Of a stretch of DNA of 28,449 bases, positions 16,621 to 24,391 are shown piece by piece. The stretch lies in assembly GCA_964511185.1 (NCBI GenBank), contig CAZEDU010000065.1, forward strand, positions 1 through 28,449, in the 5' to 3' direction. This stretch comes from CAZEDU01 sp964511185 (lineage in GTDB: Bacteria; Myxococcota; Myxococcia; Myxococcales; Myxococcaceae). Within the stretch, counting starts at the first letter, position 1. Each line of letters begins with the position of its first letter. The position numbers were made by a program, and so were the translations under genes. The notes beneath the pieces are model-generated. The model did no database searches and had not been told where the DNA came from. It worked only from the letters and a program-made list of their open reading frames with translations.

Positions 16621-17583
16621 TCACTTGATGAGGCCGATCTCCTTGAGCCGTTGGCGCAGGAAGTCGTCGGCCCGGATGGGCGCGTACTTGGCGGGGTTGT
16701 CTTGGGTCTCGGTCTGCGGAATCGGCTTCAGCGCGCAGTCGGGGTAGGGGTGCACGAAGAAGGGCATCGAGTAGCGCTCGACGTCGTCGTCGGCGCTCTT
16801 GGGGTTGACCACCCGGTGGGTGGTCGCCGGGATGACGTCGTTGGTCACCCGCGAGAGCATGTCCCCCGAGTCGACGACGATCTGGCCGCGCAGCGTGTCG
16901 ACCGGAATCCACTCGTTCTGGCGGGTGAGGATCTCCAGGCCCGACGACGTCCCCTCGCACAGCAGCGTGATGAGGTTGATGTCTTCGTGCTCCGCCGCGC
17001 GCACCGCGCCGGGGATGAAGCGCTCCTTGAGCGGCGGGTAGTGAATGACGCGCAAGATGGAGTTGCCGTCCTTCGCCATGTCGCTGAACGTGCTCTTCGG
17101 CGCGTCGAAGTAGTCGGCGAGCGCGTGCAGCATGATCGCGGCGGCCTGATCCAGCGCCTGGAACAGCGCCTGCGTGTTGAGCTTGAAGGTGGAGATCTCC
17201 TCGGGCCACACGTTGTGCCCGTAGGTCGCCAGGTGCGGGTGGCCCGCCGGCAGGTCGCGGCCGACGTGCCAGAACTCCTTCATGTCGCCGACGGTGCGGT
17301 TCTTCGCGTGCTCCTGCCCGTAGCCCGTGTAGCCGCGCTGGCCCGCGCCGCCGGGAATCGCGTAGCGCTCCTTGGTCGTCGGCGGCAGCGCGAAGAAGCG
17401 CTTCACGTCCTCGTACGTGCGGCGGATCAGCCCGTCGTCCACGCCGTGGTTTTCCACCGAGACGAAGCCGAACTCCTGGATGCCCTCGCCGAACACCTGG
17501 ACGAAGCGGGCGCGCTCTTCGGCGGTGCCCTTCGTGTAATGGGAGAGATCAACCAGGGGGATGCGTCGAGAAGAAGGAGCCAT
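16621..17583 (-). CDS. 2-oxoglutarate/Fe(II)-dependent oxygenase, isopenicillin-N-synthase-like family
   Basis: I start it at ATG 17583 (320 residues, MAPSSRRIPLVDLSHYTKG); a TTG at 17613 would add ten residues. The N-terminal DIOX_N region (residues ~6-110) has the typical GFVSVENHGVDDGLIRRTYE and RGYTGYGQEHAKN. The jelly-roll core carries the iron ligands His199 and Asp201 (AEHEDINLITLL) and His256 (PATTHRVVNP), and Arg270-Tyr-Ser272 for 2-oxoglutarate. All ligands are present, so it is probably active. Substrate cannot be told: relatives include oxidases of antibiotic, plant-hormone-like and nucleobase chemistry. It is convergent with the histidine kinase and divergent from rplU, so it is transcribed alone. 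Confidence 0.9.
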   Translation of the reverse strand: MAPSSRRIPLVDLSHYTKGTAEERARFVQVFGEGIQEFGFVSVENHGVDDGLIRRTYEDVKRFFALPPTTKERYAIPGGAGQRGYTGYGQEHAKNRTVGDMKEFWHVGRDLPAGHPHLATYGHNVWPEEISTFKLNTQALFQALDQAAAIMLHALADYFDAPKSTFSDMAKDGNSILRVIHYPPLKERFIPGAVRAAEHEDINLITLLCEGTSSGLEILTRQNEWIPVDTLRGQIVVDSGDMLSRVTNDVIPATTHRVVNPKSADDDVERYSMPFFVHPYPDCALKPIPQTETQDNPAKYAPIRADDFLRQRLKEIGLIK

Positions 17584-17669
17584 CGAAGTCGTCAACCTGT
17601 GGAAAACTTTCAAGTTGTCGGAAACACGAAGGTCGAGGTTGCTTGGGCAAAAACCGGGGAGGCCTCGGC

Positions 17670-17698
17670 TTGACTCACCAAGTGATCTCCCGTAGATC
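17670..17698 (+). promoter_or_regulatory. Candidate sigma70 promoter of the rplU-rpmA-obgE run
   Basis: TTGACT (17670-17675), a 17-bp spacer and TAGATC (17693-17698) lie about 85 bp upstream of the rplU ATG, in the 199-bp divergent spacer between the oxygenase and rplU. The -35 is strong, the -10 moderate. Confidence 0.5.
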
Positions 17699-17713
17699 CG
17701 CGACCCCTTTTGT

Positions 17714-17740
17714 GCCTGGGCGTGGATGAAAGCCCCAGGC
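17714..17740 (+). promoter_or_regulatory. rplU leader hairpin (possible attenuator)
   Basis: GCCTGGG (17714-17720) pairs with CCCAGGC (17734-17740), and the stem is followed by GCTCGTTGTTT, a weakly U-rich stretch. It lies between the candidate promoter and the rplU ATG, where L21 operons of other bacteria carry leader regulation. It may act as an attenuator or an L21-binding leader; no known leader class was matched. Confidence 0.4.
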
Positions 17741-17782
17741 GCTCGTTGTTTCGACCGTCACAAGGTCAGAGGTTAACGCGCG

Positions 17783-18091
17783 ATGTACGCTGTCATTCGC
17801 ACCGGCGGGAAGCAGTACCGGGTTTCTGAAGGCGACGTGGTCCGCATCGAGAAGATCGCGGGCGACGTGGGCGCCAACGTGACGTTCGGCGAGGTGCTCC
17901 TCGTCGGCGGCACCGAGAGCCCGAAGGTGGGCCAGCCGCTCGTCACGGGCGCCAAGGTCCAAGGCCAGATTCTTCGTCAGGGCAAGGAACGCAAGGTCCT
18001 CCACTTCCGGAAGGAGAAGGAAGGTTGGACCCGGCGCCGAGGCCACCGCCAGCCCTTCACCGAGGTGAAGGTCACCGCGGTCAACGCTTAA
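17783..18091 (+). CDS. rplU: 50S ribosomal protein L21
   Basis: This 102-residue protein starts MYAVIRTGGKQYRVSEGDVV, the universal L21 opening, and retains the RRRGHRQPFTEVKV C-terminal signature (HFRKEKEGWTRRRGHRQPFT). L21 binds 23S rRNA in the large subunit. It is first in rplU-rpmA-obgE, the standard bacterial order, with rpmA 12 bp downstream. Confidence 0.99.
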   Translation: MYAVIRTGGKQYRVSEGDVVRIEKIAGDVGANVTFGEVLLVGGTESPKVGQPLVTGAKVQGQILRQGKERKVLHFRKEKEGWTRRRGHRQPFTEVKVTAVNA

Positions 18092-18103
18092 GCAGAGGGC
18101 ACC

Positions 18104-18367
18104 ATGGCTCACAAAAAAGGACAAGGCTCGTCCCGCAACGGCCGCGACTCGGCAGGCCAACGACGTGGCGTGAAGGTGTACGGCGGAGAGGTGGTCAGCG
18201 CCGGCAGCATCCTGATGCGCCAGCTCGGCACCGTCATTCACCCGGGCAACAACGTGAAGCTCGGCCGTGACTTCACGCTGTACGCGACCGTCGACGGCGT
18301 CGTGAAGTACGAGCGGCTGGGTCGGGACCGCAAGAAGGTCTCGGTCTACCCCGTCGCCTCGGCGTAG
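18104..18367 (+). CDS. rpmA: 50S ribosomal protein L27
   Basis: The product is 87 residues and starts MAHKKGQGSSRNGRDSAGQR. The N-terminus directly begins with the AHKKG tail that reaches the peptidyl-transferase centre, so no cleavable leader of the Firmicutes kind is present. GSILMRQLGTVIHPGNNVKL is typical. It follows rplU by 12 bp and precedes a hairpin before obgE. Confidence 0.99.
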   Translation: MAHKKGQGSSRNGRDSAGQRRGVKVYGGEVVSAGSILMRQLGTVIHPGNNVKLGRDFTLYATVDGVVKYERLGRDRKKVSVYPVASA

Positions 18368-18396
18368 ACGTCTTTCGCGTCTTGGGTTCTTTCGTG

Positions 18397-18445
18397 AGCG
18401 GGCCACCGGGCCATGTCGGCGCGGGGCCCGCTTGCTGTTTCTTGA
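18397..18445 (+). terminator. Terminator-like hairpin between rpmA and obgE
   Basis: AGCGGGCC (18397-18404) pairs perfectly with GGCCCGCT (18425-18432), and is followed by TGCTGTTTCTT (18434-18444). It would partly separate high-level ribosomal protein expression from obgE. A 20-nt loop makes it less compact than typical intrinsic terminators, so read-through is likely. Confidence 0.5.
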
Positions 18446-18462
18446 GGTAAGCGAGCAGCCGG

Positions 18463-19545
18463 ATGAAGTTCGTCGATCAGGTCCGCATCCACGTGAAGGC
18501 GGGCGACGGCGGCAACGGCGCGGTCGCCTTTCGGCGCGAGAAGTACGTCGAGAAGGGCGGCCCGTCGGGAGGAGACGGGGGCAACGGCGGCTCCATCGTC
18601 TTCGTCGCGGATCCGCAGCTCACCACGCTGCTCGACTACCGCTACCAGCGCCTCCACAAGGCCAGGAGCGGCGGCCACGGCATGGGCTCGGACCGCAACG
18701 GCGCGAACGCCGAGGACACCGTGCTCAAGGTCCCGGTCGGCACGCTGATCAAAGGCGAAAGCGGCGAGCTGCTCTGCGACCTGAGCACGCCCGAGCAGCG
18801 CTTCGTGGCCGCGAAGGGCGGACGCGGCGGCCTGGGCAACATGAACTTCGCGACCTCCACCCGGCAGACGCCGCGCTTCGCGCAGGACGGCACGCCGGGC
18901 GAGGAGCAGGAATTGACGCTCGAGCTCAAGCTCCTGGCCGACGTCGGGCTGCTCGGCTTTCCCAACGCGGGCAAGAGCACGCTCATCTCGCGCCTGTCGC
19001 GCGCGCGGCCCAAGGTCGCCGACTACCCGTTCACCACGCTCGTGCCGAACCTGGGCCTGGTCCAGTACAAGGACGGGCTGTCGTTCGTGATGGCCGACAT
19101 TCCAGGGCTCATCGAGGGCGCGAGCGAGGGGGCGGGGCTGGGGCACCGGTTCTTGCGCCACGTCGAGCGCTGCCGCGTGCTCATCCACCTCGTCGACCTG
19201 GCCGCGCCGGGCGAGGACCGCGAGCCGCTGCGCGACTTCCAGGTGCTCCACCGCGAGCTCGAGCGCTACAGCCCCGAGCTGGCGAAGAAGCCGCAGGTGG
19301 TGGCGGCGAACAAGATCGATCTCCCCGACGCGCGCGAGAAGCTCCCGGCGTTCACCAAGGCGATGAAGAAGCGGCGCATCGAGGTCTACCCGCTCTCGTC
19401 GGCCACCGGCGAAGGGCTGCGGACGTTGCTCGACGCCGTGGCCCGGCTGCTCTTCTCGCCGCCGCCGCCCAAGGCCAGCCCGCAGAAGGCCGCGAAGCGC
19501 GCGCCGAAGAAGAAGGTCGCGCGGACGAGCGGGGCGAGGCGGTAG
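18463..19545 (+). CDS. obgE: GTPase Obg/CgtA
   Basis: The protein is 360 residues. The glycine-rich Obg fold occupies ~1-158 (MKFVDQVRIHVKAGDGGNGA, GGDGGNGGSI, GGRGGLGNMNF). The G domain has G1 GFPNAGKS (~165-172), switch I YPFTTLVPNLG, G3 ADIPGLIEGASEGAGLG, G4 NKIDLPD (~283) and G5 SSATGEG. The large-subunit assembly role is known for the family. It lacks an OCT domain and instead ends in a Lys/Ala/Pro-rich basic tail (KASPQKAAKRAPKKKVA), a common Obg variation. It lies 95 bp after rpmA; trmH starts four bases after its stop. Confidence 0.98.
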   Translation: MKFVDQVRIHVKAGDGGNGAVAFRREKYVEKGGPSGGDGGNGGSIVFVADPQLTTLLDYRYQRLHKARSGGHGMGSDRNGANAEDTVLKVPVGTLIKGESGELLCDLSTPEQRFVAAKGGRGGLGNMNFATSTRQTPRFAQDGTPGEEQELTLELKLLADVGLLGFPNAGKSTLISRLSRARPKVADYPFTTLVPNLGLVQYKDGLSFVMADIPGLIEGASEGAGLGHRFLRHVERCRVLIHLVDLAAPGEDREPLRDFQVLHRELERYSPELAKKPQVVAANKIDLPDAREKLPAFTKAMKKRRIEVYPLSSATGEGLRTLLDAVARLLFSPPPPKASPQKAAKRAPKKKVARTSGARR

Positions 19546-19548
19546 CCC

Positions 19549-20223
19549 GTGGGCGGCGGTGGGGCTCGCTACGAAGACGCGGCGAAGCGGCCGGCGCCGC
19601 CGCCGGAGGAGCTCCTGCTCGATGAGCGCAAGGCCCGCATCGACGAGGTCGTCGCGCGGCGCACGCGGTCGCTGACGGTGGTGCTCGATCGGCTGGAAGA
19701 CACCTTCAACATGGCGGCCGTCTTGCGCACCTGCGAGGCCATGGGGCTGCAAGAGGTGCACGTCATTCGCAACCCCGACGTGCCGTTCACGCCGAACCAC
19801 TCGGTCACGCAGGGCTGCGACAAGTGGTTGGACGTGCAGCTGTACGACAGCTTCGCCGAGTGCCGCGAAGCGCTGCACGCCCGCGGCTTTCAGCTCTGGG
19901 CCTCGGCGATTCGTGAGGACGCCACCAGCCTGTTCGACCTGAAGTTCGACTCGAAGATGGCGCTGGTGTTCGGCAACGAGCGGTTCGGCGTCTCGGACGA
20001 AGTGCTGTCTGGCGCGGATGGTGTGTTTTGGATTCCGATGCGCGGCTTCACGCAGAGCCTGAACATCTCGGCGGCGGCGAGCGCGTGCGTCACGCGGGGC
20101 ATCGCGTGGCGGCTGGAGCATTGGGGGCCAGAGGGTGATTTGACGGCAGGCGAGCGGCAGGCCCTTCGCTCGGAGTTTCAGCGGCTTTCGGTGAAGCAAC
20201 GGAAGCGAATTTACAGGCCCTGA
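19549..20223 (+). CDS. trmH: SpoU/TrmH-family RNA 2'-O-ribose methyltransferase, probably tRNA Gm18
   Basis: The 224-residue product starts at GTG 19549, four bases after the obgE stop; no later start keeps the N-terminal helix. The SPOUT motifs are all present: motif 1 around NMAAVLRTCEAMGLQEVHVI, motif 2 LVFGNERFGVSDEVL (~141-155) and motif 3 IPMRGFTQSLNISAAASA (~163-180), which builds the trefoil knot that binds S-adenosylmethionine. The C-terminal helical extension after motif 3 agrees better with TrmH than with RlmB, which has an N-terminal L30e-like domain missing here. The exact RNA target is inferred. Confidence 0.88.
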   Translation: MGGGGARYEDAAKRPAPPPEELLLDERKARIDEVVARRTRSLTVVLDRLEDTFNMAAVLRTCEAMGLQEVHVIRNPDVPFTPNHSVTQGCDKWLDVQLYDSFAECREALHARGFQLWASAIREDATSLFDLKFDSKMALVFGNERFGVSDEVLSGADGVFWIPMRGFTQSLNISAAASACVTRGIAWRLEHWGPEGDLTAGERQALRSEFQRLSVKQRKRIYRP

Positions 20224-20225
20224 AT

Positions 20226-20244
20226 CGGCCCGAAGCCCGGGCCG
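20226..20244 (+). terminator. Hairpin between trmH and lolA
   Basis: CGGCCCG (20226-20232) and CGGGCCG (20238-20244) form a perfect 7-bp stem with loop AAGCC, two bases after the trmH stop. No long U-run follows. It may be a partial terminator or an mRNA-stabilising 3' end within the 47-bp spacer. Confidence 0.4.
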
Positions 20245-20270
20245 TCGTTCGGCACATGAGGGAGGCACAC

Positions 20271-21062
20271 ATGTCGCTCGGTGTTCTGCTGTCGATGATG
20301 GTGTCCGGCGGGCTCGCCTTTCAGCCGCCCGCGCAGCCCAGCCCCGCGCCGGCGGCGCGAAAGAGCCCCCTGACCAAGCCGATTGATCCGGTCGCTCAGC
20401 TCAAAGGGCCGGCGCAAGCGCCGGTGCAACGCGCCGTCGCGCCCGCCGCCGCGCCGATGGCGAGCGACGTCAAGGCGCTGGTCGACCGCATGCAGGCCTT
20501 CTACGAGAAGACGCAGGACTTCACCGCCGACTTCCAGCAGGACTACACGTACGCCGCGTTCAAGCGCACGCAGACCTCGAGCGGCAAGGTGACGTTCAAG
20601 AAGCCGGCGCTGATGCGGTGGGAGTACGCCCAGCCCTCGCCGAAGACCTTCGTACTCGCGGGGGACAAGGTCTACGCGCACGACCCCGAGGCCATGACGC
20701 TGACCAAGGCGAGCATCGGGACGAACCAGCTCTCGGCGTCGGTGACGTTCTTGTGGGGCAAGGGAAAGCTCGCCGATGAGTTTTCGATCTCGAGGAAGGA
20801 ATGTGAGAAGTGCGCGGGCACCCAGCTCGAGCTCGTTCCGCTCAAGCCGGATCCGCGCTTTCAGCGCATCTTCCTCGAGGTGGATCCGAAGACCGCGCAG
20901 GTGGTGAAGAGCACCGTCGTCGACCCCGACGGTAGTCAGAACGCGATCCGCTTCTCGAGCTTGAAGACCAACGCCGGGGTGGACGAGGCGTTCTTCAAGC
21001 TGAGCCCGCCGGCGGGCACGCAGGTGGTCGACATGACCAAGCCGCAGGGCACGACGAACTGA
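20271..21062 (+). CDS. lolA: Outer-membrane lipoprotein carrier LolA
   Basis: I chose ATG 20271 because GAGGGAGG lies seven bases upstream; an ATG at 20256 would put five residues ahead of the signal peptide. The product is 263 residues: signal peptide (MSLGVLLSMMVSGGLA), a ~50-residue Pro/Ala linker, and the LolA fold from ~65 (LVDRMQAFYEKTQDFTADFQ, GKVTFKKPALMRWEYAQPSP, FVLAGDKVYAHDPE). It ferries lipoproteins from LolCDE through the periplasm to the outer membrane. The N-terminal linker is longer than in enterobacterial LolA (about 200 residues in all). It contains a Cys pair, ECEKC (around residue 180), which could form a disulfide. Confidence 0.9.
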   Translation: MSLGVLLSMMVSGGLAFQPPAQPSPAPAARKSPLTKPIDPVAQLKGPAQAPVQRAVAPAAAPMASDVKALVDRMQAFYEKTQDFTADFQQDYTYAAFKRTQTSSGKVTFKKPALMRWEYAQPSPKTFVLAGDKVYAHDPEAMTLTKASIGTNQLSASVTFLWGKGKLADEFSISRKECEKCAGTQLELVPLKPDPRFQRIFLEVDPKTAQVVKSTVVDPDGSQNAIRFSSLKTNAGVDEAFFKLSPPAGTQVVDMTKPQGTTN

Positions 21063-21109
21063 GCCGCGGAAGGCCTCGAGGCGGGAAGTGGGTCAGGGGG
21101 TCCAGGCGT

Positions 21110-21224
21110 GTGGCGAGAGGCCACCCGCGCCAGCGCGCTTCGGGCCTGGGCTTTGACGCGTTGGCAGCCCAGGCGCATCGAACTGCGGAGTTCTAGGGAC
21201 CACAAAGGGTGCCCAGAACTCCGC
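21110..21224. other. Three successive stem-loops in the lolA/rimO convergent spacer
   Basis: In the 230-bp gene-free stretch between the convergent ends of lolA (21062) and rimO (21293): stem 1, GTGGC/GCCAC (21110-21114 / 21120-21124), extended by GCG/CGC; stem 2, GCCTGGGC/GCCCAGGC (21144-21151 / 21167-21174), perfect; stem 3, GCGGAGTTCT/AGAACTCCGC (21185-21194 / 21215-21224), a perfect 10-bp stem extended inward by GGG/CCC. No U-run follows on either strand. It may be a bidirectional transcript-end structure, a small RNA or a remnant of a repeat element. Confidence 0.55.
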
Positions 21225-21292
21225 GGTATCGGTTCGAAGCGACCCATCGACCACGGACCTGCTGCGGCGCGCCTCTCCAACTGCAGGAAACC

Positions 21293-22732
<1,440 letters not shown>

Positions 22733-22736
22733 GTTG

Positions 22737-23825
22737 TTACCGCTTTCCAAACTGCGTTTGCTCGAAGTGCTCGCCGGTCCACGCGAACCGCATCACCGCG
22801 CCCCCGCTGTAACCGATGGTGAGGGCGTCCTCGCCGTCGAGCTCGAAGGAGAGCGCCCGCCCGAGCGCGCACGTCGAGACGGGCCAGTCGAGCACCTGCA
22901 CGGCCGTCTTCTCTTGGACGACGTACAGGCTGACGCGCACCTCCGCGCTCGCCAGGCACTGCCCTTCGGCGGCGTACGGATCCTTGCCCGTGTACACCGC
23001 GTGGAGCGCTTGCCCCTTCGACAGCTTGAGCGTCGTGGGCAAAGGGAGCTTGGCCGCCACCGGGTCGAGCGGCGTTTCGGCGACGAGCTGCGCGAGCGAA
23101 GCGGGGGTGAGCGCTTGGTCGACCTGCGCCCAGACCGGGCTGTGCAGGCGACCGAAGCCGAGCCAACCGCCTTCCCGCGCCTCGAGGCCCTGAACGGACG
23201 CGGGCGGGCCGAGCTTCAAGTCCTTGCGAAAGGCGTCGGCGAGCTGGAGGGCGGCGCCGTTCATCGCGCCGCCGGTGCAGTTGCTCACCTCGCGCGCCGG
23301 CTGGCCGGGCGCGTCGCGGTCTTCGTACACGAGGCAGAGCTCGACGAGCAGCGGGTCGCGCGCGGGCAGGCGCGGGAGGCTCCGCGCGGGGAACGCGAGC
23401 TCGAGCGTGTAGCCGTCGTCGGTCTTCTGGAGCGCGCTCTTCACCAGGGACTGGGCGAAGGCCGGCGCGGCGAGCTCGGCGTCCGGGGCCCGCGGCCCGT
23501 CCGCGGAGAAGCGGTACGCGTAGCCGCGCGCGGTGGTGCCCGCGTTGGGGAAGAACACCAGCACGGTGAGCGCGTCGCCCGGGTTCAAGGTGGGGTCTAC
23601 CAGGGTGACGCCGAGGTGGAGCGCGCTCTTCCGCGTCGCCACGCGCGCCGAGTAGGTGGCGGCGCCGGCCGAGGCGGGTGAGAGCTTCAAGCCGCCGCTC
23701 AGGTCGCCGAGCTTGCCGTCGACGGTGGGCTCCTTGCCGAGGACCGGCACCCGTTGCGACGGGCGCTCGGCAGCGGCGGCCGGAGCGGCGAGAGCGCCGA
23801 GGAGGAGGAGGGTGAGGCCGAACAT
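22737..23825 (-). CDS. Secreted protein with CBM9/DOMON-like domain
   Basis: This 362-residue protein has a signal peptide (MFGLTLLLLGALAAPAAAA). Residues ~30-190 have the hallmarks of the family-9 carbohydrate-binding/DOMON-like beta sandwich: EPTVDGKLGDLSGGLKL at the front, SALHLGVTLVDPTLNPGDAL with the extending strand, and DGYTLELAFPARSLPRLPAR near the end. The C-terminal 170 residues are unassigned; they contain two cysteine pairs at best (QCLASAEV, VSTCALG). The ligand (sugar, haem or none) is not inferable. It begins eight bases after the yajQ stop and ends four bases before the rimO start, an unusual gene to find between two RNA/ribosome-associated functions. Confidence 0.8.
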   Translation of the reverse strand: MFGLTLLLLGALAAPAAAAERPSQRVPVLGKEPTVDGKLGDLSGGLKLSPASAGAATYSARVATRKSALHLGVTLVDPTLNPGDALTVLVFFPNAGTTARGYAYRFSADGPRAPDAELAAPAFAQSLVKSALQKTDDGYTLELAFPARSLPRLPARDPLLVELCLVYEDRDAPGQPAREVSNCTGGAMNGAALQLADAFRKDLKLGPPASVQGLEAREGGWLGFGRLHSPVWAQVDQALTPASLAQLVAETPLDPVAAKLPLPTTLKLSKGQALHAVYTGKDPYAAEGQCLASAEVRVSLYVVQEKTAVQVLDWPVSTCALGRALSFELDGEDALTIGYSGGAVMRFAWTGEHFEQTQFGKR

Positions 23826-23833
23826 GCGTCGAA

Positions 23834-24331
23834 TCAATCTCGGAGGTTCACGAACTGCATGTCGAGGCCGAGCGCGTCTTGCTGCTGGCGGAAGAGCGCG
23901 ATCGCCTCCTGCAGGCTGTCGCGGCTCTTGCCGCTGACGCGCAGCTGATCTCCCTGAATCGAGGCGGTGACCTTCAGCTTGCTGTCCTTGAGGATCTTGA
24001 TCAGCTCTTTCGCCTTCTCCACGGGCACGCCCTGCTGCAGCTTGATGAGCTGCTTCATGAGCCCCAAGGCGGCCTGCTCTGCCTTCTCGCGGGTCAGGCC
24101 GCGCAGCGACACGCCGCGCTTGCCCATCTTGGTCATCAGCACTTCGTAGGCCGCGTCGAGCCGGCCCTGGTCGTTCGCCTTGAGGAGGATGGTCTGCTTG
24201 TCGGGGGCGAGGGTGAGCTCGGTGTTCGTGCCTTGAAAGTCGTAGCGCGAGGCGAGCTCCTTCTTGGTCTGGTTGACCGCGTTGTCGAGCTCCTGCAGGT
24301 CGATTTTCGAGACCAGGTCGAAGGACGGCAT
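23834..24331 (-). CDS. yajQ: YajQ family nucleotide (cyclic di-GMP)-binding protein
   Basis: The 165-residue protein (UPF0234/DUF520) starts MPSFDLVSKIDLQELDNAVN and has the two-domain RNA-binding-like fold, with SRYDFQGTNTELTL, KMGKRGVSLRGLTREKAEQ and the late LQEAIALFRQQ-LGLDMQFVNLRD ending typical of the family. In Xanthomonas the homologue binds cyclic di-GMP and works with a LysR-type regulator. In other bacteria it has been linked to nucleotide binding. Length and sequence are standard. It lies 60 bp downstream of the RNase J gene. Confidence 0.96.
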   Translation of the reverse strand: MPSFDLVSKIDLQELDNAVNQTKKELASRYDFQGTNTELTLAPDKQTILLKANDQGRLDAAYEVLMTKMGKRGVSLRGLTREKAEQAALGLMKQLIKLQQGVPVEKAKELIKILKDSKLKVTASIQGDQLRVSGKSRDSLQEAIALFRQQQDALGLDMQFVNLRD

Positions 24332-24391
24332 GGCGGCGGTTCACCTAGCACACCTGGCCGAACGGCCGCACCTGAGGGCAATCCTGGATTG

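Noticed and set aside
18346..20268. Long minus-strand open frame opposite obgE and trmH
   Set aside because: It is antisense to two genes with all motifs intact, and its composition is that of a shadow frame.
21226..21250. GGTTCGAA resembling a tRNA T-loop after the strong stem near rimO
   Set aside because: The bases on either side do not form the 5-bp T stem, and no acceptor or anticodon stem could be assembled.
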